Shown: piece by piece, positions 1 to 5,010 of the stretch | How the letters are laid out: every line of letters begins with the position of its first letter | How positions within the stretch are numbered: position 1 is the first letter of the stretch | DNA from: Methanoregulaceae archaeon | GTDB taxonomy: Archaea; Halobacteriota; Methanomicrobia; Methanomicrobiales; Methanospirillaceae | Assembly (NCBI GenBank): GCA_019695435.1 | Contig: JACTVF010000150.1 | Coordinates: forward strand, 1 to 6,833 | Direction: 5' to 3' | Length of the DNA: 6,833 bases | The notes under the pieces: model-generated | The model's input: only the letters and a program-made list of their open reading frames with translations | The model's database searches: none | What the model was told of the DNA's origin: nothing | Made by a program: the position numbers and the translations under genes

Positions 1-174
1 CTGAAGGTACAGAACATCACGACATCCGGACCGGTGCTCGATGCCTTCAAGGCCCAGATGGCGAAAGTTGCCGGGAAAGAGGCGACAAAGATGATCTATG
101 CCGTCGTGAATTTCGAGGTCACTGAAGTCCGGCCACTCATCGACATGAACCAAGGGTGGGAGAAGTCGGTATAG
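1..174 (+). CDS. C-terminal end of an unidentified protein (5' truncated by window)
   Basis: An open frame runs from the first base to a TAG at 172-174 and gives the last 57 residues of a protein. The stretch mixes a helical, Lys/Ala-rich part (FKAQMAKVAGKEATKMI) with a strand-like part (YAVVNFEVTEVRPLID) and ends in GWEKSV. Codon use (GTC, CTC, ATC, GAG) resembles the other genes here, which supports real coding. The strand followed by a charged tail is loosely like the end of FMN-binding split-barrel (pyridoxamine-phosphate-oxidase-like) proteins, but this is a weak impression. The next gene starts about 100 bp later behind its own TATA-like box, so this gene probably ends its own transcript. 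Confidence 0.6.
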   Translation: MKVQNITTSGPVLDAFKAQMAKVAGKEATKMIYAVVNFEVTEVRPLIDMNQGWEKSV

Positions 175-249
175 GTTTTTCCCGCAAGAGCAGAACCCTG
201 CTGATGGGTACTGACAGTGTTTTACCGTTGGGATTTTTTTGGAGAAGGG

Positions 250-260
250 TATTATTATAT
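250..260 (+). promoter_or_regulatory. TATA-like box of the first Cys-rich gene
   Basis: The AT-rich run TATTATTATAT lies about 20-25 bp before the ATG at 277. No Shine-Dalgarno sequence precedes that ATG (CTATCCCTTC), so transcription probably starts at or very near the start codon and the mRNA is leaderless or nearly so. This supports starting the gene at 277 and not at the ATG at 217, which lies upstream of the box. Confidence 0.5.
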
Positions 261-276
261 CTCGTTCTATCCCTTC

Positions 277-525
277 ATGGTGAAGACCGGTATGAAACCC
301 GTAGATGATACGATAGAGAACCAGAAGATCTGCCGGCAGTATTGCGGGATCTGCCCGACATTCAGAGGTAACAAGCTTGGAGAAGTTCCGCCCCATGAAT
401 TGTTCTGCGGCCGGGGAACCTCATCGGCCCAATCAAAAGTAAAAACGATGGGCTGCTTTTGTCCGGCATGCGAGCTTTTTACGAGACACGGGCTCATCAT
501 CGGGTACTTCTGTGCCACACGGTGA
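277..525 (+). CDS. Small Cys-rich protein, DUF2769-like (paralogue 1 of 3)
   Basis: An 82-residue protein with eight cysteines in the order C-x3-C-x2-C, x17, C, x15, C-x-C-x2-C, x13, C. The pattern and surrounding residues (CGICPTF, LFCGRGTSS, GCFCPAC, GYFC) match the two other small proteins in this window and fit what I recall of the archaeal DUF2769 family, whose function is unknown. The two Cys clusters suggest binding of zinc or an Fe-S cluster, which is inference. There is no signal peptide or membrane segment, so a cytoplasmic location is likely. The frame is open upstream to an ATG at 217, but the start at 277 gives an N-terminal length matching the paralogues and fits the TATA-like box. 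An ATG at 292 is the other option. Compared with its paralogues it has one extra residue in the central linker and is the most diverged. A short T-run (534-538) follows the stop. Confidence 0.8.
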   Translation: MVKTGMKPVDDTIENQKICRQYCGICPTFRGNKLGEVPPHELFCGRGTSSAQSKVKTMGCFCPACELFTRHGLIIGYFCATR

Positions 526-590
526 ATGAATTATTTTTGGTGATTATCAACAATCAGCCCCCAATATGGTGAAAAATGTATATTTTTAGT

Positions 591-742
591 CTGTAGAAAA
601 GCGTTTTCGGGTGTCCTTGTTGCCCCCCTCTTGCGATGGCACCAGAACAGGTAATACAGCACTATCGCAAGGGGGGATGCCCGAGCGGCGGGGGCGGAGC
701 CCCCGAGAGCGGATTCCTCATGTTTTTGAATCTTTTAACTTC
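591..742. mobile_element. Degenerate copy of a GC-rich, hairpin-forming repeat element (copy A)
   Basis: This stretch shares CTGTAGAAA at its left edge (591-599) and a core of about 65 bp (647-711) with the element at 4143-4372. The core begins ACAGGTAATACAGCA and ends in a GC hairpin (CGGGGGC, GGA, GCCCCCG) followed by AGAGCG. Here the distance from left end to core is about 56 bp against about 123 bp in the other copy, so this copy has an internal deletion or the other an insertion. The segment before the core can pair with it: CTTGCGAT near 630 with ATCGCAAG at 664-671, next to C-rich and G-rich runs. The right terminal inverted repeat is not recognisable, so the right border is approximate. 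It encodes no protein. Best guess: a MITE-like, non-autonomous element. Confidence 0.55.
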
Positions 743-917
743 AATTGATTGAGTCAATTACCTTATTTTTTGTGACAGGGGGCCTAGCTTACGCGATCGT
801 ATGAGGTGGTTCAAAGCATGCGGGAGCGAAGGAGGGGGCCGGGCCGGCTCTCGCATGGCGGTGCCGGGTCTTCACATCAGAAAATTTTATACCTCCCCTG
901 CGGGTAAGAACTTCCGT
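743..917 (+). other. Non-coding leader region upstream of the GYD gene, with two inverted repeats
   Basis: Together with the repeat element before it, this fills a gap of nearly 400 bp (526-917). Two structures stand out. One is AATTGA-N5-TCAATT at 743-759, an operator-like palindrome. The other is a long hairpin with arms at 817-827 and 847-857 (11 bp, one G-U pair) around a GC-rich loop. The GYD reading frame stays open through the second hairpin back to 801, but the predicted residues are Gly/Arg-rich and unlike any GYD N-terminus, and the TATA box lies downstream of them, so I do not treat this as coding. The hairpin ends about 28 bp before that box. Whether either structure regulates transcription cannot be told from the sequence. 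Confidence 0.4.
885..892 (+). promoter_or_regulatory. TATA box of the GYD-domain gene
   Basis: TTTTATAC, preceded by the purine-rich AGAAAA that could serve as a BRE, is centred about 29 bp before the ATG at 918. This is the spacing expected if transcription starts a few bases before or at that codon. It argues for a leaderless or very short-leader mRNA and against starts upstream at 801 or 855. Confidence 0.6.
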
Positions 918-1208
918 ATGACAATCTATGTGATGCTTGGAAATCTGAAGAGTGCTGCGTTTGAAAAATTTAACAGCATTGTAGATCGGGACGTGAAAGC
1001 AAAAAAGGTCGTTGAATCGCTGGGGGGAAAAATGATCTCCCTGTATTACACGTTCGGACGGTACGACTTTGTGGTGATAATTGATATGCCTTCCAAGGAG
1101 AACATGGTGAAGTTCCTGTCGATTATCGCGAAGTTCGGGACTGTCCGGACCCAGACGTTAGAGACCATTCCCGCTGACATGTTCTATAAGATAGCAAAAG
1201 AAGTCTGA
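918..1208 (+). CDS. GYD-domain protein
   Basis: A 96-residue protein of the GYD family (dimeric alpha/beta-barrel fold), a group of small bacterial and archaeal proteins of unknown biochemical role. The N-terminal strand MTIYVMLGNL, the AKKVVESLGGK helix-turn (residues 28-38), and the family's signature as YYTFGRYDFVVIIDMP (43-58, with GRYD at 47-50) are all present, and the length is typical for a single domain. The start at 918 is chosen because the recognisable family N-terminus begins exactly there and the TATA box lies about 29 bp upstream. The open frame continues to 801, but that extension is low-complexity and precedes the promoter. The gene has no close same-strand partner. A small hairpin follows its stop. 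Assignment to the family is firm; function is unknown. Confidence 0.85.
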   Translation: MTIYVMLGNLKSAAFEKFNSIVDRDVKAKKVVESLGGKMISLYYTFGRYDFVVIIDMPSKENMVKFLSIIAKFGTVRTQTLETIPADMFYKIAKEV

Positions 1209-1209
1209 A

Positions 1210-1231
1210 CAGGTCGATCAGGAAAGACCTG
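1210..1231 (+). terminator. Possible hairpin terminator after the GYD gene
   Basis: CAGGTC at 1210-1215 pairs with GACCTG at 1226-1231 (6 bp, 10-nt loop) just past the stop codon, followed by CCTTT. The U-tract is weak, so this could instead be a 3' stability element. Confidence 0.3.
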
Positions 1232-1244
1232 CCTTTACAGAAGT

Positions 1245-1250
1245 AAAAAA
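1245..1250 (-). terminator. T-run downstream of the HNH gene (minus strand)
   Basis: Six A's on the plus strand give a T6 run on the minus strand about 70 nt past the HNH stop codon. Archaeal termination at T-runs makes this a plausible end for the HNH transcript, which converges on the GYD gene. Confidence 0.3.
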
Positions 1251-1318
1251 CCACGTTGCCGGATCTCGATGGACAGAACTATGACGCCAGAGGATGCATC
1301 CCGGCCGGGCGTATCCTT

Positions 1319-1720
1319 TTAGCCGGCCAGCCGGAACGAACCGGGAGGGAAGTGGTAGAAATACTCATCATACATCTGGGAGAGATCGGTGTCATAGGGA
1401 GGAAAATAGGGTTTTGGCGTGTACCCGAGAACCTTCCGGATATCCTGCCGGACAGAAAAGGAGCGGCGGGAGACGATCGCACGCTGGTCCTTTACCCGCA
1501 CGGGAAGCCGGTGGATATGATGATGGCAGAGATGGCAGACAACGAGGATACGGGTCGAGGGATCCCGCACCATCTCCCGGTACAGGCGCCGGGAGATCCG
1601 GTGGATCTCTAAAAACGGGAGGGCAAAGTATTCCGAGCAGAGTTCGCATCTCCCCTCAACGGCAAGCTTGAGTTTTTTTTCCTGCACCCGGGTGAGCCCG
1701 GGACATTCGGACACCCGCAT
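1319..1720 (-). CDS. HNH-type nuclease-like protein with two CxxC zinc knuckles
   Basis: A 133-residue protein. It has CELC (residues 25-28), LEIHRI with His40, and VCHLCHHHIH with Cys62, Cys65, His66 and His70. CxxC, then a His after a strand, then CxxCH with a trailing His is the layout of zinc-supported HNH (beta-beta-alpha metal) nucleases. The residue five before Cys62, where the family usually has Asn (N-L-x-x-L-C), appears to be Arg57, so activity may be altered or lost. The C-terminal third (KVLGYTPKPYFPPYD and a Tyr/Phe-rich tail) is not recognised. The start ATG (1718-1720) follows GAGG at a usable Shine-Dalgarno distance. The gene is divergent from the second Cys-rich gene and shares an AT-rich promoter region with it. 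It could be a nuclease of a defence or mobile system, or a non-catalytic zinc protein. Confidence 0.7.
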   Translation of the reverse strand: MRVSECPGLTRVQEKKLKLAVEGRCELCSEYFALPFLEIHRISRRLYREMVRDPSTRILVVCHLCHHHIHRLPVRVKDQRAIVSRRSFSVRQDIRKVLGYTPKPYFPPYDTDLSQMYDEYFYHFPPGSFRLAG

Positions 1721-1744
1721 ACAACCTCACTGTTCCCCGTAAGA

Positions 1745-1760
1745 TCTATTAATTATTATC
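1745..1760. promoter_or_regulatory. Shared AT-rich divergent promoter (HNH and second Cys-rich gene)
   Basis: CTATTAATTATTATC lies in the 56 bp between the divergent start codons at 1720 (-) and 1777 (+). On the plus strand it is about 22-28 bp before the ATG at 1777. On the minus strand it is about 25-35 bp before the HNH start. Both genes therefore probably use overlapping TATA elements, and polymerase binding may be mutually exclusive. Confidence 0.45.
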
Positions 1761-1776
1761 ACAAACCTTGTCTCGC

Positions 1777-2025
1777 ATGTTTGAATCAGGCAAACCTCCT
1801 GTTGTAGGGAATACGGAAGAGAACCGGCAGACCTGCAGGAAATACTGCACCATCTGCCAGAACTACAAGCGTCATACGCTCGAAAAACACCAGCCGACCG
1901 AGCTCTTCTGCGGCTGCGGGACATCCTCGGCCCCGTCCATGAAAGAGATCGGCTGCTTCTGTCCGGCCTGTCCGCTCTTCACGAAGCACCATCTCCGCGG
2001 CGGATACTACTGCGTCAGGCATTAG
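1777..2025 (+). CDS. Small Cys-rich protein, DUF2769-like (paralogue 2 of 3)
   Basis: An 82-residue protein with nine cysteines: the eight shared by the family here (C-x3-C-x2-C, C, C-x-C-x2-C, C) plus an extra one two residues after the fourth (LFCGCGTSS). From TEENR onward it is about 60% identical by eye (43 of 70) to the next paralogue, with SSAPSMKE and CPACPLF fully conserved. The extra Cys and the replacement of CPTY by CQNY after the third Cys set it apart. Function is unknown; metal binding is inferred from the clusters. The ATG at 1777 fits the TATA position and paralogue length. A TTG at 1768 would add three residues and is less likely. No Shine-Dalgarno sequence precedes it. A T-rich terminator follows. 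Confidence 0.8.
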   Translation: MFESGKPPVVGNTEENRQTCRKYCTICQNYKRHTLEKHQPTELFCGCGTSSAPSMKEIGCFCPACPLFTKHHLRGGYYCVRH

Positions 2026-2030
2026 ACGAA

Positions 2031-2057
2031 TTTTTTCCTTTTGTTTTGATTATTTTC
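2031..2057 (+). terminator. T-rich terminator after the second Cys-rich gene
   Basis: Runs of T6, T4 and T4 begin five bases after the TAG and form a typical archaeal poly-T terminator. The stop-proximal GAATTTTTT also occurs after the third paralogue, and the similarity continues beyond the T-tract, which suggests both were duplicated together. Confidence 0.65.
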
Positions 2058-2182
2058 TCAGGTTTTGCCGGCACTCCCGGTGTCCGGATTGCAGATGAGG
2101 CAGACCAGTCCGGGATTTTTCACGTGCATGGAACTGACAGGATCGAACTGCCGCTGATAAAATGCGAAAGATCCACAAGAAG

Positions 2183-2190
2183 CATATTAT
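2183..2190 (+). promoter_or_regulatory. TATA box of the third Cys-rich gene
   Basis: CATATTAT, preceded by purine-rich AAGAAG as a possible BRE, lies about 28 bp before the ATG at 2215. There is no Shine-Dalgarno sequence (CCACTCATC), so a leaderless transcript is likely. Confidence 0.55.
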
Positions 2191-2214
2191 TCCCAATGGC
2201 ACTATCCACTCATC

Positions 2215-2457
2215 ATGAAAAGCAGCACGGTTACCGTGGAGGATACGGAAGAGAACCGACAGATATGCCGGAAGTACTGCGGAGGGTGCCCGACCTACAA
2301 ATACAACTCCCTGGAAAAATCCAAGCCCGATACACTCTTCTGCGCACGCGGGAAATCATCGGCCCCGTCAATGAAAGAGGTTAACTGCTACTGCCCGGCC
2401 TGCCCGCTCTTTGACAAGAACAACCTTGTCATCGGGCGCTTCTGCCACAGGGGATAG
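2215..2457 (+). CDS. Small Cys-rich protein, DUF2769-like (paralogue 3 of 3)
   Basis: An 80-residue protein with eight cysteines spaced exactly as in the second paralogue: C-x3-C-x2-C (ICRKYCGGC), x17, C (LFCARGKSS), x14, C-x-C-x2-C (CYCPAC), x13, C (GRFC). It is closest to the second paralogue. Its promoter, start context and terminator are of the same type, so the gene seems to be transcribed alone and not with its neighbour 189 bp upstream. Its Lys/Glu-rich linker (KYNSLEKSKPD) is hydrophilic and it has no export signal. Function is unknown. A small redox or metal-carrier role is possible in a methanogen but unproven. Confidence 0.82.
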   Translation: MKSSTVTVEDTEENRQICRKYCGGCPTYKYNSLEKSKPDTLFCARGKSSAPSMKEVNCYCPACPLFDKNNLVIGRFCHRG

Positions 2458-2462
2458 AGGAA

Positions 2463-2492
2463 TTTTTTTATCGGTTGATTTTTTTCTTTTTT
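2463..2492 (+). terminator. T-rich terminator after the third Cys-rich gene
   Basis: T7 (2463-2469), a further T7 (2479-2485) and T6 (2487-2492) follow the TAG. This is a strong archaeal poly-T terminator, similar in layout to that of the second paralogue. Confidence 0.7.
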
Positions 2493-2917
2493 AGTTGCCG
2501 GAACTCACCCGGTACCTTGTGAGGTCGTGAGGAGGGGTGAGGACCAAGGACACTCTCCGGTGTCATGTTCCACCCCGGGGTGCGGGACAACCAGGTACTG
2601 GAACGGTTCTGTTCCCCCTGCCGGGATTAAAAACGACCAGCCCGGGCGGAATGGGACATGTGTCCGGATCTAACCCTGATTTTTCTTCATCCGGGTGATA
2701 CCCTGCCTTTGCGGATACCGGGGGTCTGGCGAAGGGCTGTAGAAGCAGGAGAAAAATCATCTGGAATTCTTCGAGGTGGGTTATTGGATTTAAGGAAGAT
2801 ATAAAAACGTTAATGCGTCGCCTTTCACCCGGCTGGTAAGAATGAAAAGCCTCCTTTTGGCAAGCGCATTTCTGGTCTTCACGTGATCGTTTCGGCACGT
2901 CGAAGCGTTCCCTCTTT
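2493..2917. other. Gene-poor region with palindromes and a 14-codon ORF behind a TATA box
   Basis: I see no convincing gene here. The longest frame, on the minus strand, gives an Arg/Pro-rich product with no family features. Visible structures are a hairpin GACAC/GTGTC around 2550-2564, a perfect 12-bp palindrome CACCCCGGGGTG at 2571-2582, and the TATA-like GATATAAAAACG at 2799-2810. About 40 bp after that box an ATG at 2842 opens a 14-codon frame, MKSLLLASAFLVFT, that ends at TGA 2884-2886. The peptide looks like the start of a signal peptide or lipoprotein leader, so this could be the stump of a secreted-protein gene whose body has been lost, or chance. The first 40 bases resemble the 3' flank of the second Cys-rich gene. 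Confidence 0.4.
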
Positions 2918-4117
2918 TTACGTCTGTTTGAATGCCTGCCGGGCCGTGGCAACTCTCTCCTCAAAGCCGGGCCCTTCAAGTTCTTTCACAACGGATTCAA
3001 GTACCGCCGGGATATCGATGTGCTGGGGGCATTTGTCAACGCATTCCCGGCACTGGACGCACAGGGATGCAAACTCGGGCGTCCCGAGCGCGACAGCTCC
3101 GCCCAGCCGTGCAGCGTACATGAACTTTTCCCCGTCCGGGTTATCGACTAAGTAAAGGTTGTTGTATTCCTCGAAACACAACGGGATGTTTACACCAGAA
3201 GGACAGGGCATGCAGTACCGGCAGCCGGTACAGCCGACTTTCATCAGCTCGCGGTACTTCTTCTCCACCCTTTTTACCAGCTGCAGTTCCGCTTCTGTCA
3301 GCGAATTGGGGTACGCCTGGCCTGCCACGCGAAGATTCTCCCGGATGTGCGTCTCATCATTCATCCCGGAGAGGACAACCGTGACCTCAGGATGGTTCCA
3401 TATCCAGCGGAGTGCCCATTCTGCAGCGGTTCTCTTTACCGGGGCCTTGTCCCAGATCTCTTTAACCGCAGGAGGCACGTTCCTGGTAAGGTTTCCTCCC
3501 CGGAGGGGCTCCATGATGATGACGCCGAGTCCTTTGGAAGCAGCGTATTCAAGACCGGCGGTACCTGCCTGGTTCTTCTCGTCCAGAAAGTTATACTGGA
3601 TCTGGCAGAAGTCCCAGTCATATCCGTCCACGATCCGGCCAAAATCTTTCCCATCGCCGTGGAAGGAGAAACCTGCGTTCTTGATCCGGCCGTCTGCCTT
3701 GGCTTTGTCAAGGAAATCGGCCACGCCCAGCTTCCCGACCTCATCCCACAGGTCGCCAACGAGGGCATGGATGAGATAATAGTCGATGTGGTCGGTTTTG
3801 AGTTTTTCCAGCTGGGCATTCAGGTACTTGTCCATATCCTCCCGCTTTTCGATAAGCCAGGAGGGGAGTTTTGTCGCAAGTTTCACTTTCCCGCGGTATC
3901 CGTCGGCAAGCGCACGGCCAAGGACCGGCTCGCTCTGTCCCATGTGGTAGGGCCAGGCCGTGTCAACGTAGTTTACTCCGTTGTCGATTGCGTAGCGTAT
4001 CTGCTTTACAGCCCTCTCTTCATCTACCGAGCCATCCGCTTTCACGGGAAGACGCATGCACCCGAACCCGAGGATGGAAAGTTCGTCTCCGTTTTTGGGA
4101 ATTTTCCTGTACAACAT
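2918..4117 (-). CDS. Aldo/keto reductase with C-terminal 4Fe-4S ferredoxin-like module
   Basis: A 399-residue oxidoreductase. Residues 1-280 form the AKR barrel: LGFGCMRLP near the N-terminus, VDTAWPY with Asp52 and Tyr57, Lys83 (LATKL) and His117 (YYLIHAL), the usual Asp-Tyr-Lys-His catalytic tetrad, and the nucleotide-side VVLSGMND (247-254). The C-terminal part has two cysteine clusters, C296-x2-C299-x2-C302-x2-C305-P and C353-x2-C356-x2-C359-x3-C363-P, as in AKRs fused to a 4Fe-4S module and common in anaerobes. The physiological substrate is not known. The start is set at the ATG at 4117 because AGGTGA (4122-4127) is an excellent Shine-Dalgarno sequence for it. A GTG at 4126 lies inside that site and is less likely. 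It is on the same strand as the flavodoxin upstream, with a repeat element between them. Cytoplasmic, probably in electron transfer or carbonyl detoxification. Confidence 0.92.
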   Translation of the reverse strand: MLYRKIPKNGDELSILGFGCMRLPVKADGSVDEERAVKQIRYAIDNGVNYVDTAWPYHMGQSEPVLGRALADGYRGKVKLATKLPSWLIEKREDMDKYLNAQLEKLKTDHIDYYLIHALVGDLWDEVGKLGVADFLDKAKADGRIKNAGFSFHGDGKDFGRIVDGYDWDFCQIQYNFLDEKNQAGTAGLEYAASKGLGVIIMEPLRGGNLTRNVPPAVKEIWDKAPVKRTAAEWALRWIWNHPEVTVVLSGMNDETHIRENLRVAGQAYPNSLTEAELQLVKRVEKKYRELMKVGCTGCRYCMPCPSGVNIPLCFEEYNNLYLVDNPDGEKFMYAARLGGAVALGTPEFASLCVQCRECVDKCPQHIDIPAVLESVVKELEGPGFEERVATARQAFKQT

Positions 4118-4121
4118 TTTT

Positions 4122-4127
4122 TTCACC
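4122..4127 (-). promoter_or_regulatory. Shine-Dalgarno site of the aldo/keto reductase
   Basis: On the minus strand AGGTGA stands four bases before the ATG at 4117 (AGGTGAAAAAAATG). It decides the start codon, and it shows that this gene, unlike the small genes in the window, uses a leader with a ribosome binding site. Confidence 0.65.
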
Positions 4128-4142
4128 TGTTTTTTAGATTTT

Positions 4143-4372
4143 TTGGCTCTGTAGAAATCCCTTCTTTAATAATGTCGCTCCCCCTTACGCCAGCCCTGCC
4201 CCCAAAGGGGGCGGGGGCGTATGCGATGCCCTCGGTATTACCGGAAAGTGAAAATTTGAGCGAATCTGTGTACAGGTAATACAGCATCATCACAACCTGG
4301 GGATGCCCCAGCGGCGGGGGCGACAGCCCCCAAGAGCGTTCTTACAAATCTTATTCAAGATTTCTACAGCAC
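4143..4372. mobile_element. MITE-like GC-rich repeat element (copy B) with inverted ends
   Basis: A non-coding element of about 220-230 bp. Its ends carry CTGTAGAAATC (4149-4159) and the exact inverse GATTTCTACAG (4359-4369). The flanking AGATTTT at 4136-4142 and 4373-4379 may be a 7-bp target duplication. Inside are GCCCCC-AAA-GGGGGC (4198-4212), nested within TACGCC/GGCGTA arms, the pair GTATTACC (4235-4242) and GGTAATAC (4275-4282), and the hairpin GGGGGC-GACA-GCCCCC in the core shared with copy A (4272-4338). No transposase is encoded, so movement would need a transposase in trans. An alternative is a fixed intergenic repeat with a structural role. The inverted ends plus possible duplication favour a mobile origin. 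Confidence 0.65.
4166..4174 (-). promoter_or_regulatory. Possible TATA box for the aldo/keto reductase inside the repeat element
   Basis: On the minus strand the sequence ATTATTAAAG lies just inside the left end of the element, about 50 bp before the reductase ATG. Transcription starting about 25 bp downstream would give a leader of about 25 nt that includes the AGGTGA site. No better TATA candidate is seen closer to the gene. Confidence 0.35.
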
Positions 4373-4415
4373 AGATTTTATTTAATGATCAACGCTCTTT
4401 TCCCGACATATTGCG

Positions 4416-4958
4416 TTATTCCTTTTTCACGGTCATCCCGATGTCCCGCAGCCACCCGGCTACCTTGTCCTGTGCATTCTTTACATCGCCGCCACGGATG
4501 GCAAGACCATCGAGGACGGTTGACTGCGGGCACATTTTTCTGATATCCGCGACACTCCGCCCCAGACCGCTTCCCTCGTGCGTGCAGAACGGTGCAATGG
4601 TTTTTCCGGAGAAATTATATTCCTCCAGAAAAGTGAACACCGGCATCGGCATCGTTCCCCACCAGATGGGGTAGCCAAGGAAAATCACATCACAGGACAA
4701 AGTTTCCAGATGGCTGGTGAGCTTCGGCCGGGCATTGTTGCGAAGTTCCTGCTGTGCTACCTCGGTACTTTCCGTATAATCCCCAGGATACGCATTCACC
4801 GGTTCAATGTGAAACAGATCGCCTCCGGTCATTTCCTGGATCATCTTCGCCACGACTTCTGTGTTACCGACCGGCAGGTTCACGATCTGTCCGTTGACAT
4901 AGTTGTTGCCCGGGCGCGAAAAATAGGCAATCAGACATGTTGAATCATGTGCGTTCAT
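4416..4958 (-). CDS. Flavodoxin-like FMN protein
   Basis: A 180-residue protein with the flavodoxin fold. The N-terminal strand and phosphate loop read CLIAYFSRPGNN (residues 8-19), followed by an insert (VNGQIVNLPV) and GNTEVVAKMI, the helix that normally follows the FMN loop. VIFLGYPIWWGTMPMPV (91-107) supplies the aromatic side of the flavin pocket, and FCTHEGSGLG (124-133) the second flavin loop. The length and GYPIWW motif suit the longer Flavodoxin_4-type group and not classic short flavodoxins. It probably carries electrons or reduces quinone-like compounds. The start is taken at the ATG at 4958; an in-frame GTG at 4967 would add MRK. It is divergent from the HxlR regulator and upstream of the aldo/keto reductase on the same strand, which suggests a redox-stress unit controlled by that regulator. 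Confidence 0.88.
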   Translation of the reverse strand: MNAHDSTCLIAYFSRPGNNYVNGQIVNLPVGNTEVVAKMIQEMTGGDLFHIEPVNAYPGDYTESTEVAQQELRNNARPKLTSHLETLSCDVIFLGYPIWWGTMPMPVFTFLEEYNFSGKTIAPFCTHEGSGLGRSVADIRKMCPQSTVLDGLAIRGGDVKNAQDKVAGWLRDIGMTVKKE

Positions 4959-5010
4959 TTTCCTCACGTTCCTGTATGCTTTCCTCCAAGGGTGGTCTCA
5001 ACGTGATCGA

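Noticed and set aside
217..276. Upstream start (ATG 217) for the first Cys-rich protein
   Set aside because: The extra 20 residues are Tyr/Phe-rich, have no counterpart in the paralogues and precede the TATA-like box.
591..742. CRISPR array or tRNA in the GC-rich repeat region
   Set aside because: The repeat occurs only once here with no regular spacers, and no cloverleaf or T-loop consensus (GGTTCGAATCC type) is present.
801..917. N-terminal extension of the GYD protein
   Set aside because: The residues are Gly/Arg-rich and unlike the family, the region forms a hairpin in DNA, and the TATA box lies within it just before the real start at 918.
2736..2746. CTGTAGAAG near 2736 as another end of the repeat element
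   Set aside because: Only the short motif matches; there is no core sequence or partner end nearby, so chance is the simpler explanation.
2563..2979. Minus-strand open frame of 138 codons downstream of the reductase
   Set aside because: It overlaps the reductase 3' end, its product is basic and Pro-rich without motifs, and no promoter or ribosome site is seen.
3347..4279. Plus-strand open frame of about 310 codons opposite the aldo/keto reductase
   Set aside because: The minus strand encodes a complete reductase with catalytic and cysteine motifs; the plus-strand frame is a GC-rich shadow and runs into the repeat element.
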